64,000 nt of DNA from Papiliotrema nemorosa (GCA_032158125.1 JASKOT010000018.1:248001-312000); one strand, 5' to 3'; positions 19,879 to 32,487 are shown, counted from the stretch's first letter. Made by a program: numbers and translations. Notes: generated by a model from the letters alone, not told the origin.

Positions 19879-22540
19879 TCGTGATTCAGGTTAGCTTACA
19901 GTGGACTCTACGATCGGTTCTCCTATGCATTGATTGCATCGTTATGAGAGATCTACTCTTTCAGGACATGATATACAGCCACCTTTCGTACTTGAAGACG
20001 GTGATTGACATGCCGAACTCCCTGTGGTGGCTGTGATCCGGGCCTATGGGACTGATATCTACCCGCCTACTCGGAAAAGCCGTAACCTAGAAGTCTATAG
20101 CAGCCCAACGTCACTTTTGTCATTTGCTGACCGGACGACATTACATTTTTAGCGTTGGAATTGAGGGACCGAGATGTCTCAGGTGCTTTCAGAAGGGCCA
20201 AAAAAAAAAAACTAAATGAAGGCTAGTGCGTGGTCAAACGGCAACTCTGAAGGACTGGATTGCCAAGGATTACCTCGTAGCTTGATTCTTGCCACATCCG
20301 GCGACCGTGAGCTCAGGTTTATTACTCTGTAACCAACCAGATGATGGTCGTGGGCATCTCGATTCCAGGACGTGCATCCCACCGTCCTCAAACGGAACAC
20401 TGATGCACGGGGGCCAGCTGGTGAGACTTCCGGCAATGACAATGATCAGAGATTCACCGATGGGTACTCGAGGCACCCATCGGCGATCTGCCGTTACTCT
20501 CATGAATGGCCGGACATCCAGGCAGAACGCCCTCAGAAGTTTGTCCTGGTAACGGGGGTAAATGAGGAGTGGTATGACAGAGGTAATCAAATCATCGATA
20601 TGGTTCTGGGACTGGAATCGTGGTTCCATGTTCAGGATAATGATCATGGCAGTCTTGTGACTCGTCGGCAACTTTCTCTCATGGCCTCACCGTCGCATCA
20701 TGGGAACCATTCATCCCTCCATCGTGACGATCAGGTCAAGGAGCTCGATCTGGTCCGGGACATGGCGGCGAAATGTCAGACAAAAGCCAGTGTGATCGTC
20801 CGGTTTATCAAGCACCTAGCGGTAATTCCCCTTGCGAGTTAGGACAAAACTGCAAGTGTATACGTTAGATCAAGATCGTAAATCTCTCACGTCACTACGG
20901 CAAAGCCGGTGGAAGAGCCCGGTTCCCACCTCCCGAGCCGTAAGCCGTCAGCCGTAAGCTGCCCACGTCCTGGCCGCTGGCTTTGCAGTGGCGGGTTCGG
21001 TTGTGTAGGATTTAAGATTTTGAGTGTAGAGTGTAAAAGCCTCAGGGACGAGAAAGACTATAAGCTCTGGATTTCAAAGCGTGAGCATGAACCGATTCGT
21101 TCCCGGTGTAAACAAAGAGAGGGAGGTACCACCATCCACTCACCTCCTCTACCAGAGCTTGCTCCCGACCGGCCGAGCCTTTTGCCCCACCGAGGTAGCA
21201 GGGGAAAAGAGGCAGACTAGTGCTAGCTATGCAGATAGTCTTTGCGCGAGCGAGTGCATAGGCCCCCGTGGACCATCTCGCTGGGAATCATCGACATAAG
21301 CTGCTCATTCACTCCAACCGTCTGTGCGCTAGTCGTACTTGTATTCCAAAGGGATCCCCCCTTTCTCATCTGTAAAGGATCGACATATAATACACACATC
21401 TAACCCCCACACATCTTGTTCTCCTCCTCTTGTTGCGCATTTGTAGACATAGACAGAGACATCGACTGTAGAATCTGTACCGTTGAACCAACCTCTATCA
21501 GCATAATCGACCCATATTTCAGACAACCATAGAAACGTTCACCTCTTTATCCTTCTCCATCGCCTCTCCTCCTCTCCGGATCTCAACTGCACTCCTACGT
21601 ATCTCTCGCTGTCCAACAGGCCAGGTGCCGTCTTCCGCGGGGGTGAATCCTACCAATCGACCAGCCATCTTCATCTTTCGACGCCGAATACCCGCCATCC
21701 CACGGGCTACCTCATTTTACCCACCCAACGCCCACCTCTCGTATCTGCCAGCTCTAGAAGGCACGCCTGGGACATAGCCCGTCCCACAGGCAGTTCAGAG
21801 CTCCCACTGCCTGCCTTTGCTTTGGGTGACGATCACAAGTGAGTAGCTTGATCGCTATGGAGGAGACAAGTTGGCTCATCTGAAGGCCTTTCGTGCTGTC
21901 ACCACCCGACCTCTAGCCTCGTCACCTGAGAGAAGGTTAAAAGTGTGTGACGAAGACGTAGGTTGTGCAGTGGATGGCTGTTGTCCAAGGGTCCGAGACC
22001 ATTTTTGCTATAGCTCGGTGAGTGACCCCCGACCCCCTTCCAACAACATGAGATCGAGGTTTTCATGATTCCTATCATTCTTTCCATACATCCCACACCC
22101 TTGACTTGTCCAAACTCTCACGGCTGAGCCGTCTGATCTCCTCCAATCTTGCCGCCTGGTCAGCGTCGCGACTGACTTTTGCCAGCCTTGCTCGATAGGC
22201 ACCGTATAATATCAACAATAAAAATCAGCATCCAACTCGATCCTCGGATCTTATAATTCCTCTATCTTGTGTATAATCGCCCAGCGGGCACCTACACTAC
22301 CAGCCTAGCCGCTGGCGATCGGTGATCTTTGGTATTTGCTCGTCGCTGGATCGACAGCACTTACCGCCTCCCCCTCGCTCGGTTTTTCAGACCAGCACCT
22401 TTCAGCCTCGCCGACGATCCGCACTAAAGAGAGACTCGGCTCGTCGGTACTAGCTCAGACATTGAGCCGACCTCCTCTCCCTCCACGCTCGTCAGACGCC
22501 GCCTCTCCTGCCCATCCTCCTCGAAGGAAGATCGTCAACA
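19879..22540. other. Long gene-poor interval before the WetA-like gene
   Basis: This is the longest stretch without a supported gene (2.66 kb). It includes a run of 12 A at 20200-20211, mixed sequence with two opposing open frames (20270-20671 minus, 20372-20842 plus) lacking any domain, and a short direct repeat of GCCGTAAGC near 20938-20957. From about 21540 to 22540 the plus strand is markedly C/T-rich with many CTC and TCTC blocks. That composition is typical of long 5' leaders of fungal regulatory genes. Several ATGs precede the start at 22541, so upstream open frames could control translation. A non-coding RNA or an unrecognised small gene cannot be excluded. Confidence 0.45.
20200..20211 (+). 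repeat. Homopolymer (A)12
   Basis: Twelve consecutive A lie in the gene-poor interval. No coding context is visible. Confidence 0.85.
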
Positions 22541-25079
22541 ATGGCTTCATTTTTCGAACCAGACTCGTACCTCCTCGATCCTACTTCATACGATGAACTA
22601 CCCTCCTCTTTCCTCTCCTTTTCCTCCTTTGCCGATTTCAGACCTTCCTCTCCATTCAACCTATCGTCATGGGACTACGGGAACTCTAAATCAACACAAC
22701 CACGTCAACTCGATTCCAAACTTATCGCTCCCTCTCTTCAAAAGACAAAGTCGGAGACGTCTAATCTTTCAACGACATCTTCACCCTCTGATCCTTTCGA
22801 GATAATAGAAGCGGCGTTCGAGCCATTGACACCGGGACCAGGAGAGATCGGAATCTTCCACACACCGGAAGCCAAGTCAAGGGTACCCTCCTCATCGTTC
22901 TCTACCCTCGCCTCTACTGCCACAGCATCCTCGTCGAGTGACCCTACTCGACAGTCCTCTTCTCACTCTTATCGTTCGTCAAGCTCGTCCGAGTACGACG
23001 ACCCTCTCACCCCTGCTCTCACAAGCCGTTCCTCTGTCGAATCGTTTGCCTCGACATCGACGATTCATCCAGGGATCGCCCACAAGGTGACGACTCAACC
23101 GTACTCTTGGGACGAAGCTTCTTCGAGCTTGGGAGGATCCAGCCACTACTCGGGACCGACTTTCCAACAAGTCCATCGTACTACGTCAAACCCCACCCTT
23201 GCCTCCACTCGGCCCAGAGTACCCCGACCCATCGCATCCATGCCAGCTCTCAAAGAAGAAGATCCTACGGCAGCCACGCCCTCGGCGTGGTTTGACGGGA
23301 CTGAACAGCTGGCAGATTTTGTCAACACCTTCGACTTTGCCAATTTGAACGGATCCGCATCTCAGCAATCTCTATCGGGATTGCAAGAGGGTGCGTCGAG
23401 CCTTCAAGGCTTGGACGATGTGTTGGTGGATGATTTCGATTGGGTGTTTGGGGATTACGGCTTGGGAATGGCAGATATCCCTCCGGAAAGTACAATCTTT
23501 GCCGCATTCCAACAACAGGACAATCAACAGGCCTCGACCGGTACTGTTGAAGCTAAAGCTCCTGTTGCAACGGATGGCATCGCGGATTTCTCCTATGTCA
23601 ACGATAAAGGTGTCTCCGCTTCTTCATACACACAAACTCAACCTATTCCTTATCAGCAACCGCAACAATTACAGCATGGTCTGTTGGCTCATCAACAAGA
23701 TCAGCAGTGGTTGCCCACGCCAACTGTGCAGGAGGCGGTAACTTTTCCGACATATGACTATTCTTCCATCGCCAACCTGCCGAGCTTCACGATTGATCCC
23801 ATGACTATCATGGCGCCCAACGACATGCAAAGCATGGACGAACCCTCGAGGCCCTCCAGTGCACCGGGATACAACAATGCAGGAGAGGTCTCCACGGGTA
23901 TGTTGAGCGTACCACCTGGTCAGATGATGCGAAGGTGAGTGTTGTTCGTCTCTTTGCGTATGGAGTCCTGACCCAGATAGTGTCTCGTCGGATGGTTTGA
24001 TACCTCAACGACATGCTGCACCACGAGATCTGTTCTCATATGCTCCTCAGCAAATACCCGTCGGACCACCAGCCCCTCAACCTCTTTACACGACCGAGCC
24101 ATCTCCTTCTTACAACACTTCCTTCCCTCGATCCATGCCTTTGACCCCGGCGCACACTCGACGAGCATCAATGACTGGCTTGACTGTTCAGATACAGCCG
24201 CCTTCATACTCGACCTATGTGCCGTCACCGTTACCTCCTACCCCGCAATCAGCGACATTCGGCGATGTGGCAAGCTTCCAACAACAACAGCAACAAGCGC
24301 ACCAATTTTTGCAGCAACCGGCTGGAGCTGTGGGGATGACCCGAGCGGGAACTCAACCTCTACCTCAGACACGTCGGATGTCGGGGTCCGAACCGTCCAC
24401 CTCGCTGCCCAACAAGCACAAAATGCCGGCTCATCTCGTTCGGGCTCAGGCTATCGTCCAGGCCCAAGAAGCCCACGCCGAGGCTGAGAGGCAGGCTTAC
24501 CGACGCAAAGCAGCTGCTGCTCGAGTACCGATGTCGCAAGCGAGCGTCATGCAGCCTCAAGTTGCCCGACCTCAGCAGACTATCATGGGTTGGGAGGGTC
24601 CATCTGCGCAGACTACCAACCTACCGGTGTTGACGACAACTCCACTCGTCACTATACAACCTCCCCAGGCAGTCTACCACGTTCAAGGCGGACCTTCGCA
24701 CCGAGTGCACCCTCCACCGGATACTCGACCCGCTTCCAGCATCGCAACTACCTCTCGACCCATGGCCAAACTACCTACTTCCCCTGCCAAGCGGAAAGTC
24801 TCGGCGTCGCCAAACAAGCGATCTACAGCTGGCAAGAAACGACAGGCACAGCCTATGCAGCCTGGCGGTTTCTCATGGGGCGAAACGACGTTTATCAACT
24901 TTACAGCGGACGATGCTGAAAAGTTGTTGACGGGCGTCGCACCAAGTGGCTCTCAGGGTAAACGAAAGAGGGAAGAGGAGGCTGCTGCTGCCGCGGTGGC
25001 ACAGGGTGGTATGGTGGGTATGATGCAAGGAGTGGAGATGGATCGGGAGAGGAGTAAGAGGAGTAGAAGTGGGGAGTAG
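22541..25079 (+). CDS. Low-complexity nuclear protein with WetA-like C-terminal motif
   Basis: Two exons are joined across a short intron after QMMRR (about 23936-23980), giving a protein of about 800 residues. Most of it is Ser/Pro/Gln/Thr-rich and disordered, with Gln tracts (QQQQQQAHQFLQQP) typical of transcription regulators. Two blocks stand out. One is acidic-aromatic, DDVLVDDFDWVFGDYGLG, near 23410-23465, possibly an activation segment. The other is C-terminal, GETTFINFTADDAEKLLTGV followed by APSGSQGKRKRE, near 24875-24975, next to basic clusters (AKRKVSASPNKR and KKR). The block NFT..D..KLLTGVAPSGS with adjacent basic residues recalls the conserved C-terminal motif of fungal WetA conidiation regulators; that link rests on memory and needs a profile search. 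The start is the first ATG of the frame, after a very long pyrimidine-rich leader. Confidence 0.65.
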
Positions 25080-25244
25080 GAAGAATGTCATTTATCGTCG
25101 TCAAGAGGAAAGTGTGAAGTATAGCTGTTTGTAGATTACGTCTATATGTATCCCTGTCGGACAGTGCTATCCTCGGGCGTTTCTCATCTCCTCGGAAGGT
25201 CTTTGAGGCCTGGTGTGATTTCTACGAGTTTGCAAAGCTTCCGA

Positions 25245-25913
25245 CTACAGGTACATTCCATCGCTTTCATTGCTTTCCCTTGAGCCTTCCGTTTGACTTT
25301 CCGCCGTTTCGGAAGGCACATCAAGTCGATTCTGGTTTTGTGTCGTTCCATTGTGATGTCGCAAGGACGTATTATCGCTCCCCGCTTGTGTTGCCGTATG
25401 TGCTTGGCCAGGACTTGGATCGTTGTTCAATCCATAATGCTTCATCCCTCCCTCTCCCACTTTATTCATCAAAGCGACTTTGATCAACCCTATCCTTTCT
25501 TTCTGACTAGCGCTGGAAAGTCAGCCCTAATTTCACCACCTCACAGTGAATCGATGCATGTGTGACGTGGAGTGAGATACTGAGAGGGATGAGATTTACG
25601 AGACGTACATGACTTCGTCGTTCTCTTCTCGGGCTTTACCAATCTCCCCATCTTCATCTCCTTCTGGATCTTCCTTCAGATAGCTAAGCAGCTCATCTTG
25701 TGTCCTTTGTAGATGCGCTATAGAATTCTCCAGCCTTGATATCTCTATTTCACATCAGTGTCTGTTACGCACAGTACAAAGGCTAGCCGAGAACTGGGAA
25801 GGAAGGCAATGTGGTGAACACTGACCAGCTACGAGAACGCTGATTTCGAGCTGCATTGCTTGTTCCAACGTGAACGGTTGCGCATGTCGAGGGTTAAAGT
25901 CTACAGGAGGCAT
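25245..25913 (-). CDS. TMA17: Tma17/ADC17-like proteasome assembly chaperone
   Basis: A small helical protein pieced together from three exons, the first starting at MPPVDFNPRHAQPF and the last ending at 25245. The core EISRLENSIAHLQRTQDELL resembles the yeast Tma17 segment with ENSI.HLQRS, followed by an acidic stretch (KEDPEGDEDGEIG) and REENDEVIASQKERI. In yeast Tma17 helps assemble the proteasome base by pairing Rpt6 and Rpt3. The C-terminal 75 residues (after MNKVGEGGMKHYGL) are Asn/Ser/Gln-rich and look disordered. Splicing joins LVAE-ISRLEN and DEV-IASQKE, both in phase. The minus-strand open frame runs farther upstream to 26048 but has no ATG there, so the MPPV start is preferred. It is convergent with the WetA-like gene (166 bp apart). 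Confidence 0.65.
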
Positions 25914-26179
25914 GCTGGGTGTGAGTTTTGGTTGATGTGCAAGGTCAAGCAGAGACAGGGGTTCTGAATCGAGGACAACCTCCACTTCATGGTGATCTTC
26001 TGTATCTCGGTCAGAGTGTGGCACTGAGGTCACGGGTAAAGCTCTCAAGCAATGCCATCATGTAGGCATGTAGGATTGAAAGAGGCTATCCTACATCGTC
26101 AAGGTAATCAGTCAATGCGTGAACAGTGTAATTACATATAGCCTTCAGGGCTGAATCGTAACTCTAGACGAGGGTCGCC

Positions 26180-27276
<1,097 letters not shown>

Positions 27277-27829
27277 CCTGTCCGCTCGATAGAATGTTCG
27301 AGAGCAGTGAAGTAGACAAGAAGAGTGCCGGAAAGAGAAAAAGGTAAGGAAAGGGGGGACAGGGAGGAAGGAAGAGGAAGGGGGAAGAGGTGACTGGACT
27401 GGTACCGGTCGAGTGGCGGAAAAACTCACAGCAAAGGCGAAGAGGTCTGTGCGTTTGGGGGGAGCGGGGGTGGGGGGTGACACGCTGCTTCCTTCATATG
27501 AGCACTTGTATCTGCGATCTTCAGCATGGGGTCCAGAGGCGCTTTGCCCACCACAAGCATGGGGAGGCAACATGGCGAGCTCAGTGAGTACGGTGTTGCA
27601 CTGAAAAGAGCTCCGCTGAAACCGGCAGAATTACGTCGATCATTTCCCCGGGGTAAAAGTCAGTCACGACGATCTCGTCTCGTCGACGTTGATCTCATCA
27701 TCCCTTTCTCCCCAACCTCCCTTGGAGACATTCACACTCATGCAGCGGTGATACACAACGAGTCTGATTCCAATCCGAGCCGCTCTTCGTGTCGAGACCG
27801 AGTTCAACTTGACACGGCACACGACCGCA
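27277..27829. promoter_or_regulatory. Divergent promoter region, CFIm25 / PAF-acetylhydrolase
   Basis: The 553-bp divergent gap includes a purine-rich plus-strand tract (GGAAGAGG repeats, about 27320-27400). That tract is a CT-rich leader for CFIm25 on the minus strand. I see no other gene; open frames at 27390-27604 lack any domain. Confidence 0.5.
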
Positions 27830-29320
27830 ATGCCCTTGTCACCCATCTTCTCTGGTTGGCTGCCTGGAGCTACTCCTGGGCCTGTCAAGGAGATCGGCTA
27901 CGCATACTTTCGCTCAAATCCACTGGTACCATTTAATACCCCATCTCCGAGGCTATCAACCACAGGAGATCCTGCGCTCAAAGTGCAAGAGGCGGGATAT
28001 GCCTTGTTCTATCCTTGCGATCCAGCTACCGGGAGCGGTAAATCAACAACCTGGTTCCCTGAGCCAGTTGGCGAGATGGTCCGAGGCTATGAGCGATTTT
28101 TAGGGAAGAAGGGATTCAATTGGCTCTGTGAGGTCCCTCAGATGTCTCATGCATCGTGCCAGAGAGCTAACGATTTAGTTCAAGGGTTGAGACTCATCAT
28201 CGGACGCTTGAAAATCCCCTGTTACCCCAACGCGTCCCTCGCACCGAAAGACAGCAAATACCCCCTCATCATCTTCTCGCACGGCCTTGCTGGCACACGT
28301 CATACCTACACCCAATATTGCTCTGCTCTCGCTTCTAGAGGCTATGTCGTCCTCGCTCTCGAACATCGAGATGGGTCGGCCCCAGCTGTACTTCTACCTT
28401 CCAAACCCGCTTCGATAGGCAGCGATGAAAGCGGAAAGAGCGAGAAGAAGAAGGAACCGAAGCAGAGGGTGCTATCATACACCAAAAAGGACGAGATTGA
28501 ATGGCAAGGAGGGGAGGCTGGAACATTGGAAAAGTTTAGGACATTGCAATTGGAGATGAGGGTCAGGGAAGTGTACGAGGCGTATCACTCATTCAGTCGA
28601 TGGGTCAAGGGTGATCTATCGGGTTTCGACATTGAGCACTCGGAAAAGGTCAAGATGGGCGAGTTCCAATCCTCCTTTGAGAACAAGGTCGATTTCGAGA
28701 AGATCGACCTGATCGGACACTCGTTTGGTGCCGGGACGGTGGTGAGGCATTCCGCCAATCAAGCGTGTAAACCGCTGATCAATCAGCTTCACCTCTTGGG
28801 ACAGCCTGTTCCTGATTCTGCATACTCCATGTTGCCTGTGCAACGTGCGATTGCTCTAGATCCCTGGGTCGAACCGATTCCTAAACCCACAGAGTCGACG
28901 CCTTCTCCCTCGCAAGATCAGCCACCTGTTCTCATCATAAACTCGCCTGGATTTACGGTCTGGGATAGTCACTTTCACCGACTCTTGGACATGACAAAGA
29001 GGATCAATGGATCGCTAGTCACCATAATCGGTATCAATCGTATGTGTTCATCTTCTCCGATACTCATAAGCTCGACTCTAATACCAGATCAATCCTTCTC
29101 TGACTTCCCTTTGCTCTCCCCTTCTTCACCTTCTACGGCGCTGGGCTACCTACATACCATTCACGAACTTTCCAGCTCATTCCTGGAGGGAGCATTTGCT
29201 GAGAACAACACGATCAAAGACTTGCAGCCTGATGGAGGAGATTTCGCTCGTGGAAGTGACGGTAAGATGGACGGAGCCAACGGAAGTGTCGTCCTGCATT
29301 TTCTGGGGAAGCAGACTTAG
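27830..29320 (+). CDS. Platelet-activating-factor acetylhydrolase family lipase
   Basis: An alpha/beta hydrolase that removes short or oxidised acyl chains from phospholipids. The nucleophile elbow is GHSFGAGT (about 28720-28742, catalytic Ser). The Asp lies in ALDPWVEPIP (about 28855) and the His in GINHQSFSDFPLL, which appears only after splicing an intron of about 48 nt (about 29040-29087). The oxyanion region reads FSHGLAGTRHTY. A 51-nt in-frame intron after NWL (about 28128-28178) is likely: removing it gives NWLFQGLRLIIGRLKIPCYP, the conserved entry to the domain. A Lys/Glu-rich insert (about 28420-28520) separates the core strands. No signal peptide or N-myristoylation Gly is visible, so it is probably intracellular. 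The start is MPLSPIFSGW at 27830; an in-frame ATG 21 nt upstream is possible. Confidence 0.9.
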   Translation: MPLSPIFSGWLPGATPGPVKEIGYAYFRSNPLVPFNTPSPRLSTTGDPALKVQEAGYALFYPCDPATGSGKSTTWFPEPVGEMVRGYERFLGKKGFNWLCEVPQMSHASCQRANDLVQGLRLIIGRLKIPCYPNASLAPKDSKYPLIIFSHGLAGTRHTYTQYCSALASRGYVVLALEHRDGSAPAVLLPSKPASIGSDESGKSEKKKEPKQRVLSYTKKDEIEWQGGEAGTLEKFRTLQLEMRVREVYEAYHSFSRWVKGDLSGFDIEHSEKVKMGEFQSSFENKVDFEKIDLIGHSFGAGTVVRHSANQACKPLINQLHLLGQPVPDSAYSMLPVQRAIALDPWVEPIPKPTESTPSPSQDQPPVLIINSPGFTVWDSHFHRLLDMTKRINGSLVTIIGINRMCSSSPILISSTLIPDQSFSDFPLLSPSSPSTALGYLHTIHELSSSFLEGAFAENNTIKDLQPDGGDFARGSDGKMDGANGSVVLHFLGKQT

Positions 29321-29489
29321 CACCAGATCTCGCCCGTCAACGCATCGTCATAGATCATACAGATGTCTAGATTGTCCCGCGATTCCTCGCTGCCTTGTTG
29401 TACAGCATCTGTAGCATGATATGCACGTTCATATACATCTTTCGTTATCTAGTCATTGAATTGCACGCCCTCAGCTGATAACTCTCATG

Positions 29490-31090
29490 TCATCGAGCCA
29501 TTGCTCCTGGTCCTTCTCGCCATATCAGCCCAGGTCTAGCCCTCGTCACCTTGTCGCCGTTTCCAAACCTCCCTTGACCCGGTCGACCGGAATCGCCTCG
29601 AGGTGGAAGTGCACCGTCTCGCCCATATCGACCGGGACCAAGAGGCGGTTGATCCCTTCCGAATCGTCCCATGTCACCATTCCTTCCTGGAGCTACACCT
29701 TGCCCCGGTCGACTCCTCATTGAACCTGGACCCATTGGCGCATTTGGCGGTGCTCTGCCCATGATAGCATTTGCGCCGCTGAGCGCCGGTCCTCTTCGGT
29801 CGCCAAACCCAGCCTGTCCAGAGGGCATCCTTGCTGCGCCTGGCAAAGCTGGAGGTCCTCTTTGACCATTTGCGCTCGCCATACCACCCTCTAGCCTGAA
29901 GTCCCAATCGCCTCCTTCCCCCTTTTCTATCCTCAAAGAGAGCTTTTGCCTCTCATTCGACCATGCAATCTCCTCCTTCTGAACTAGCTCAAACACCTTT
30001 TCATCCGGGATGAATTCGACGTGCAATTCTGATCCTGTATCTTCTGGCCATTTGACATTTTCTATCCTCTCTACGACTTCCAATGCTTCTTCTACTGAAG
30101 GGTACGTGGCGTATGCGTGATCTTTGATTCCAGACAGCCAGAGACCAGGTGTGTCTTCCGATTGGAAAGGAGCTCTTGGGGAAGGAAGGATGCCTTCTTG
30201 CATGGGCAGGGAAGGGTCGATGTAGTCGTATAGCGTAGACAGGAGAAGTGGGCGGCGGAGATTCGTAATGTATATAGTCGAGGTGGGAGGGTGGAGCAGA
30301 TGGGATAGAGAACGAGGAAGGGGTGTATTATAGGTCTTTGCTGGACGCGCTCGTTTGGAAGGACCAGGCGAAGAGGATTTTCCGTCATCTCGTGGTCGTT
30401 TCGATGAATGGCCAGCATAGTCATCGGCGTCTCCTGGCTGTGCTGCAGAGGGCAAAGGGGGAGTCTGAACACCATTGCTTGGCTCAACCTCCACTCCCAT
30501 CTTCTCGTCCTTCCGATCTGTAGAAGCGGCTCTGGATCGCTGAGCGGAAGGAGGTGCAGGCGAGATGGCTCGCGGCGGCGAGGGAGTGGGCGGTAGCTTC
30601 TCCTTGATCTCTTCTCTTGTCACCAGCTCTGCGACTACCTCATCCAAGACTGCCGGTTGAGTCACTTCTGTTTTAGCGTTCTCGACCTCTTCCTCCAGCT
30701 TTTCATGTATCTCCTCTGCAGTCTCTGCTGCACCTTCCACCATCGCATGACCGACTCCTTCTTCCTTCGCTAGAGACTCTATCGGAGCATCATTCTTCTT
30801 GCCTGATTGTTTTGTTGAGTCCTCTTGAGCTGCTACGATATCCTTCGGAGGCAAAGCTTCCGCCTGAATTGAATCTGATGGCGGAGCGAGCTCGGTTCCT
30901 CCGCCCAATTGGAGATCTTGAGCTTTGTTGAGTCGGTCCGCGAGCTGCTGCATCAGTATTCGTATATGCGGAAACCCGTTGCACTCGCCTCTTTCTTCAA
31001 ACCTGTAGTCTCAAGACCCCGTTTTGAGAGCTCGTCTTTGAGTTCTGCCACTTTGAGCGACTTGACGTCGACGATATCGTACTCTGGCAT
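29490..31090 (-). CDS. Acinus-like RNA-binding protein (SAP + RRM)
   Basis: Nuclear RNA-binding protein of the Acinus type, which in animals belongs to the exon-junction/ASAP complex. Exon 1 encodes an N-terminal SAP motif, VKSLKVAELKDELSKRGLET, that continues into exon 2 as GLKKEQLADRLNKAQDL. A long acidic disordered middle (Glu/Ala/Pro-rich) leads to the Acinus-type RRM: STIYITNLRRPLLLSTLYDY, DHAYATYPSVEEALEVVERI and HVEFIPDEK (about 29990-30280). The C-terminus is Gly/Arg/Pro-rich (RGG-like) and ends in LIWREGPGAMAR. Only a GC-AG intron (30948-30988, 41 nt) joins the two SAP halves in frame; no GT donor does. The start is ATG at 31088-31090. It is convergent with the PAF-acetylhydrolase gene and divergent from the WW gene. 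Confidence 0.85.
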
Positions 31091-31363
31091 GTCCTCTTGT
31101 CCGGCTCAGTTGCTGAGGTACGAATCAATGTCCATCAAGGTCCTAGGTGAGGATGTGCGGGTTGCATGACGTGGCATAACAAGGTGAGACCATCGGCGAT
31201 GACCGGTTCTGCGGATTCGCCACCCGCTCGTTGATAAGATATGACGTCGCCAATCGATGAATCCCCCCTCCTCGCGCCCTTGTCAGCCATATATAGAGGA
31301 TGGACCTCGTTCGATCCCCTTCATCTTGTTCAGAAGTCACAGACTGACAGCAACGAAGGTACA
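31091..31363. promoter_or_regulatory. Bidirectional promoter, Acinus-like / WW gene, with plus-strand TATA
   Basis: A 273-bp divergent gap. On the plus strand TATATAGA at 31289-31296 lies about 68 bp before the WW-gene start at 31364, and a C-rich block (about 31262-31280) precedes it. A plus-strand ATG at 31241 opens a frame in step with the WW gene. It lies upstream of the TATA box, so the start at 31364 is preferred. Confidence 0.45.
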
Positions 31364-32487
31364 ATGCCGACAGACAAACCTCCAGCTTATGATTCCGCCA
31401 TCGGACAAGGTGACGGTCGGCCGAATGTAAATGTCACCACGCCCTCCGGGGAGGTGCGATCGGCGAACGAGATGCCGACCGGGGGCAACCTCGAGCGATC
31501 GAAGACCAACGACACGATATCCAGTTATGAGAGTGATACTTTTTCTCCTGCAGGAGTTGATAAAGAGGCCATTCATGAAATGGATGATGAACAACGTGAT
31601 TTGCCTGAAGGATGGGTGAGATGCTTTGATCCCAAGACGGAGCATCATTTCTACGTCGAAGAGGCCACCAAGCGAGCTATCTGGATGTAAGGGATATCAA
31701 TGGGAAGGAGGATCTTCACTGATCCCAGTCACCCGTACGATGACCCTCAATTCTTGAACAGTCTACCGAAAGACCACCCGGCCCACCCGGACTCGAAAGA
31801 GGCTCAAGCTGTGCGGAAACACAGTCAGGATGAAGAGTACGCTAGGAAGCTTCAAGAAGAGGAGTACCAGAGAAACGGCCAACAAAGCAGGACCGATCAC
31901 TCCACTTCGGGTTCGGGTCACAATAACAGAAACTGGCTCCAGAGGAAGAAGGATAAGTTGATCGGCACCAAGGAGGAGCGAAAACAGGCGAGAGAGGAGA
32001 AGCGAAGACAGAAGGAGGAACAACGTCGTCGTATCCAGGTGAGATGACTGTATTCTTTCCTATATAGGCAAGTGTAATTAACCAACAGGCGGCCGAGGCG
32101 GAGTATGTCAGGCGAAGACGAGAACTCATCGAGAAGCAGCTCAACGACCCGAATATCCGTAAGCTTGCTCGGGTCTGAGGACGCATGCGCCAAACCTAAT
32201 TGCAGGGCGATACTATGCCTCGGATCCATATGGCTACGCTCCACCTCCGATGGCATTCTCCCGTGCAGGTGGTTTGTATTCGTCGCCGTATGGTTACGGC
32301 TACGGCGGAGGATACGGTCGGCGAGGTTACGGTTATGGCTACGGAGGGTACGGTGGCATGGGAATGGGTCTTCCTCTACTGGGAGGTCTTGGAGGTGGTC
32401 TTTTACTCGGCAGTGCGCTAGGTGAGTCTCCATTGCCTGCGTAGAGTGACCTTGAACTGATGATCAGGCGGAGGTTTCGGCTGTTAG
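31364..32487 (+). CDS. WW-domain protein with Gly/Tyr-rich tail
   Basis: The WW domain (about residues 72-105) reads LPEGWVRCFDPKTEHHFYVE and then RAIWIHPYDDP, where a 42-nt intron (about 31688-31729) joins W-I-H-P. It is followed by a long charged helical region (EEYARKLQEEEYQRN, then KEERKQAREEKRRQKEEQRRR). That helix probably forms a coiled coil. The tail (about 32270-32487) is a Gly/Tyr repeat, YGYGGGYGRRGYGYGYGGYGG, that ends in a hydrophobic Gly/Leu segment and GGGFGC. The layout, WW domain first and Gly/Tyr-rich end, recalls yeast Wwm1, a metacaspase-interacting protein; this is a resemblance, not proof. The start has a TATA box at a suitable distance. Five short introns are inferred. 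Confidence 0.8.

Noticed and set aside
20270..20842. Opposing open frames of 133 and 156 codons in the gene-poor interval
   Set aside because: No recognisable domain, no clear splice partners and no coding-like composition; treated as chance frames pending transcript data.
25914..26048. Upstream extension of the Tma17-like frame
   Set aside because: No in-frame ATG is present there before an in-frame stop; the ATG at 25913 gives a natural N-terminus.
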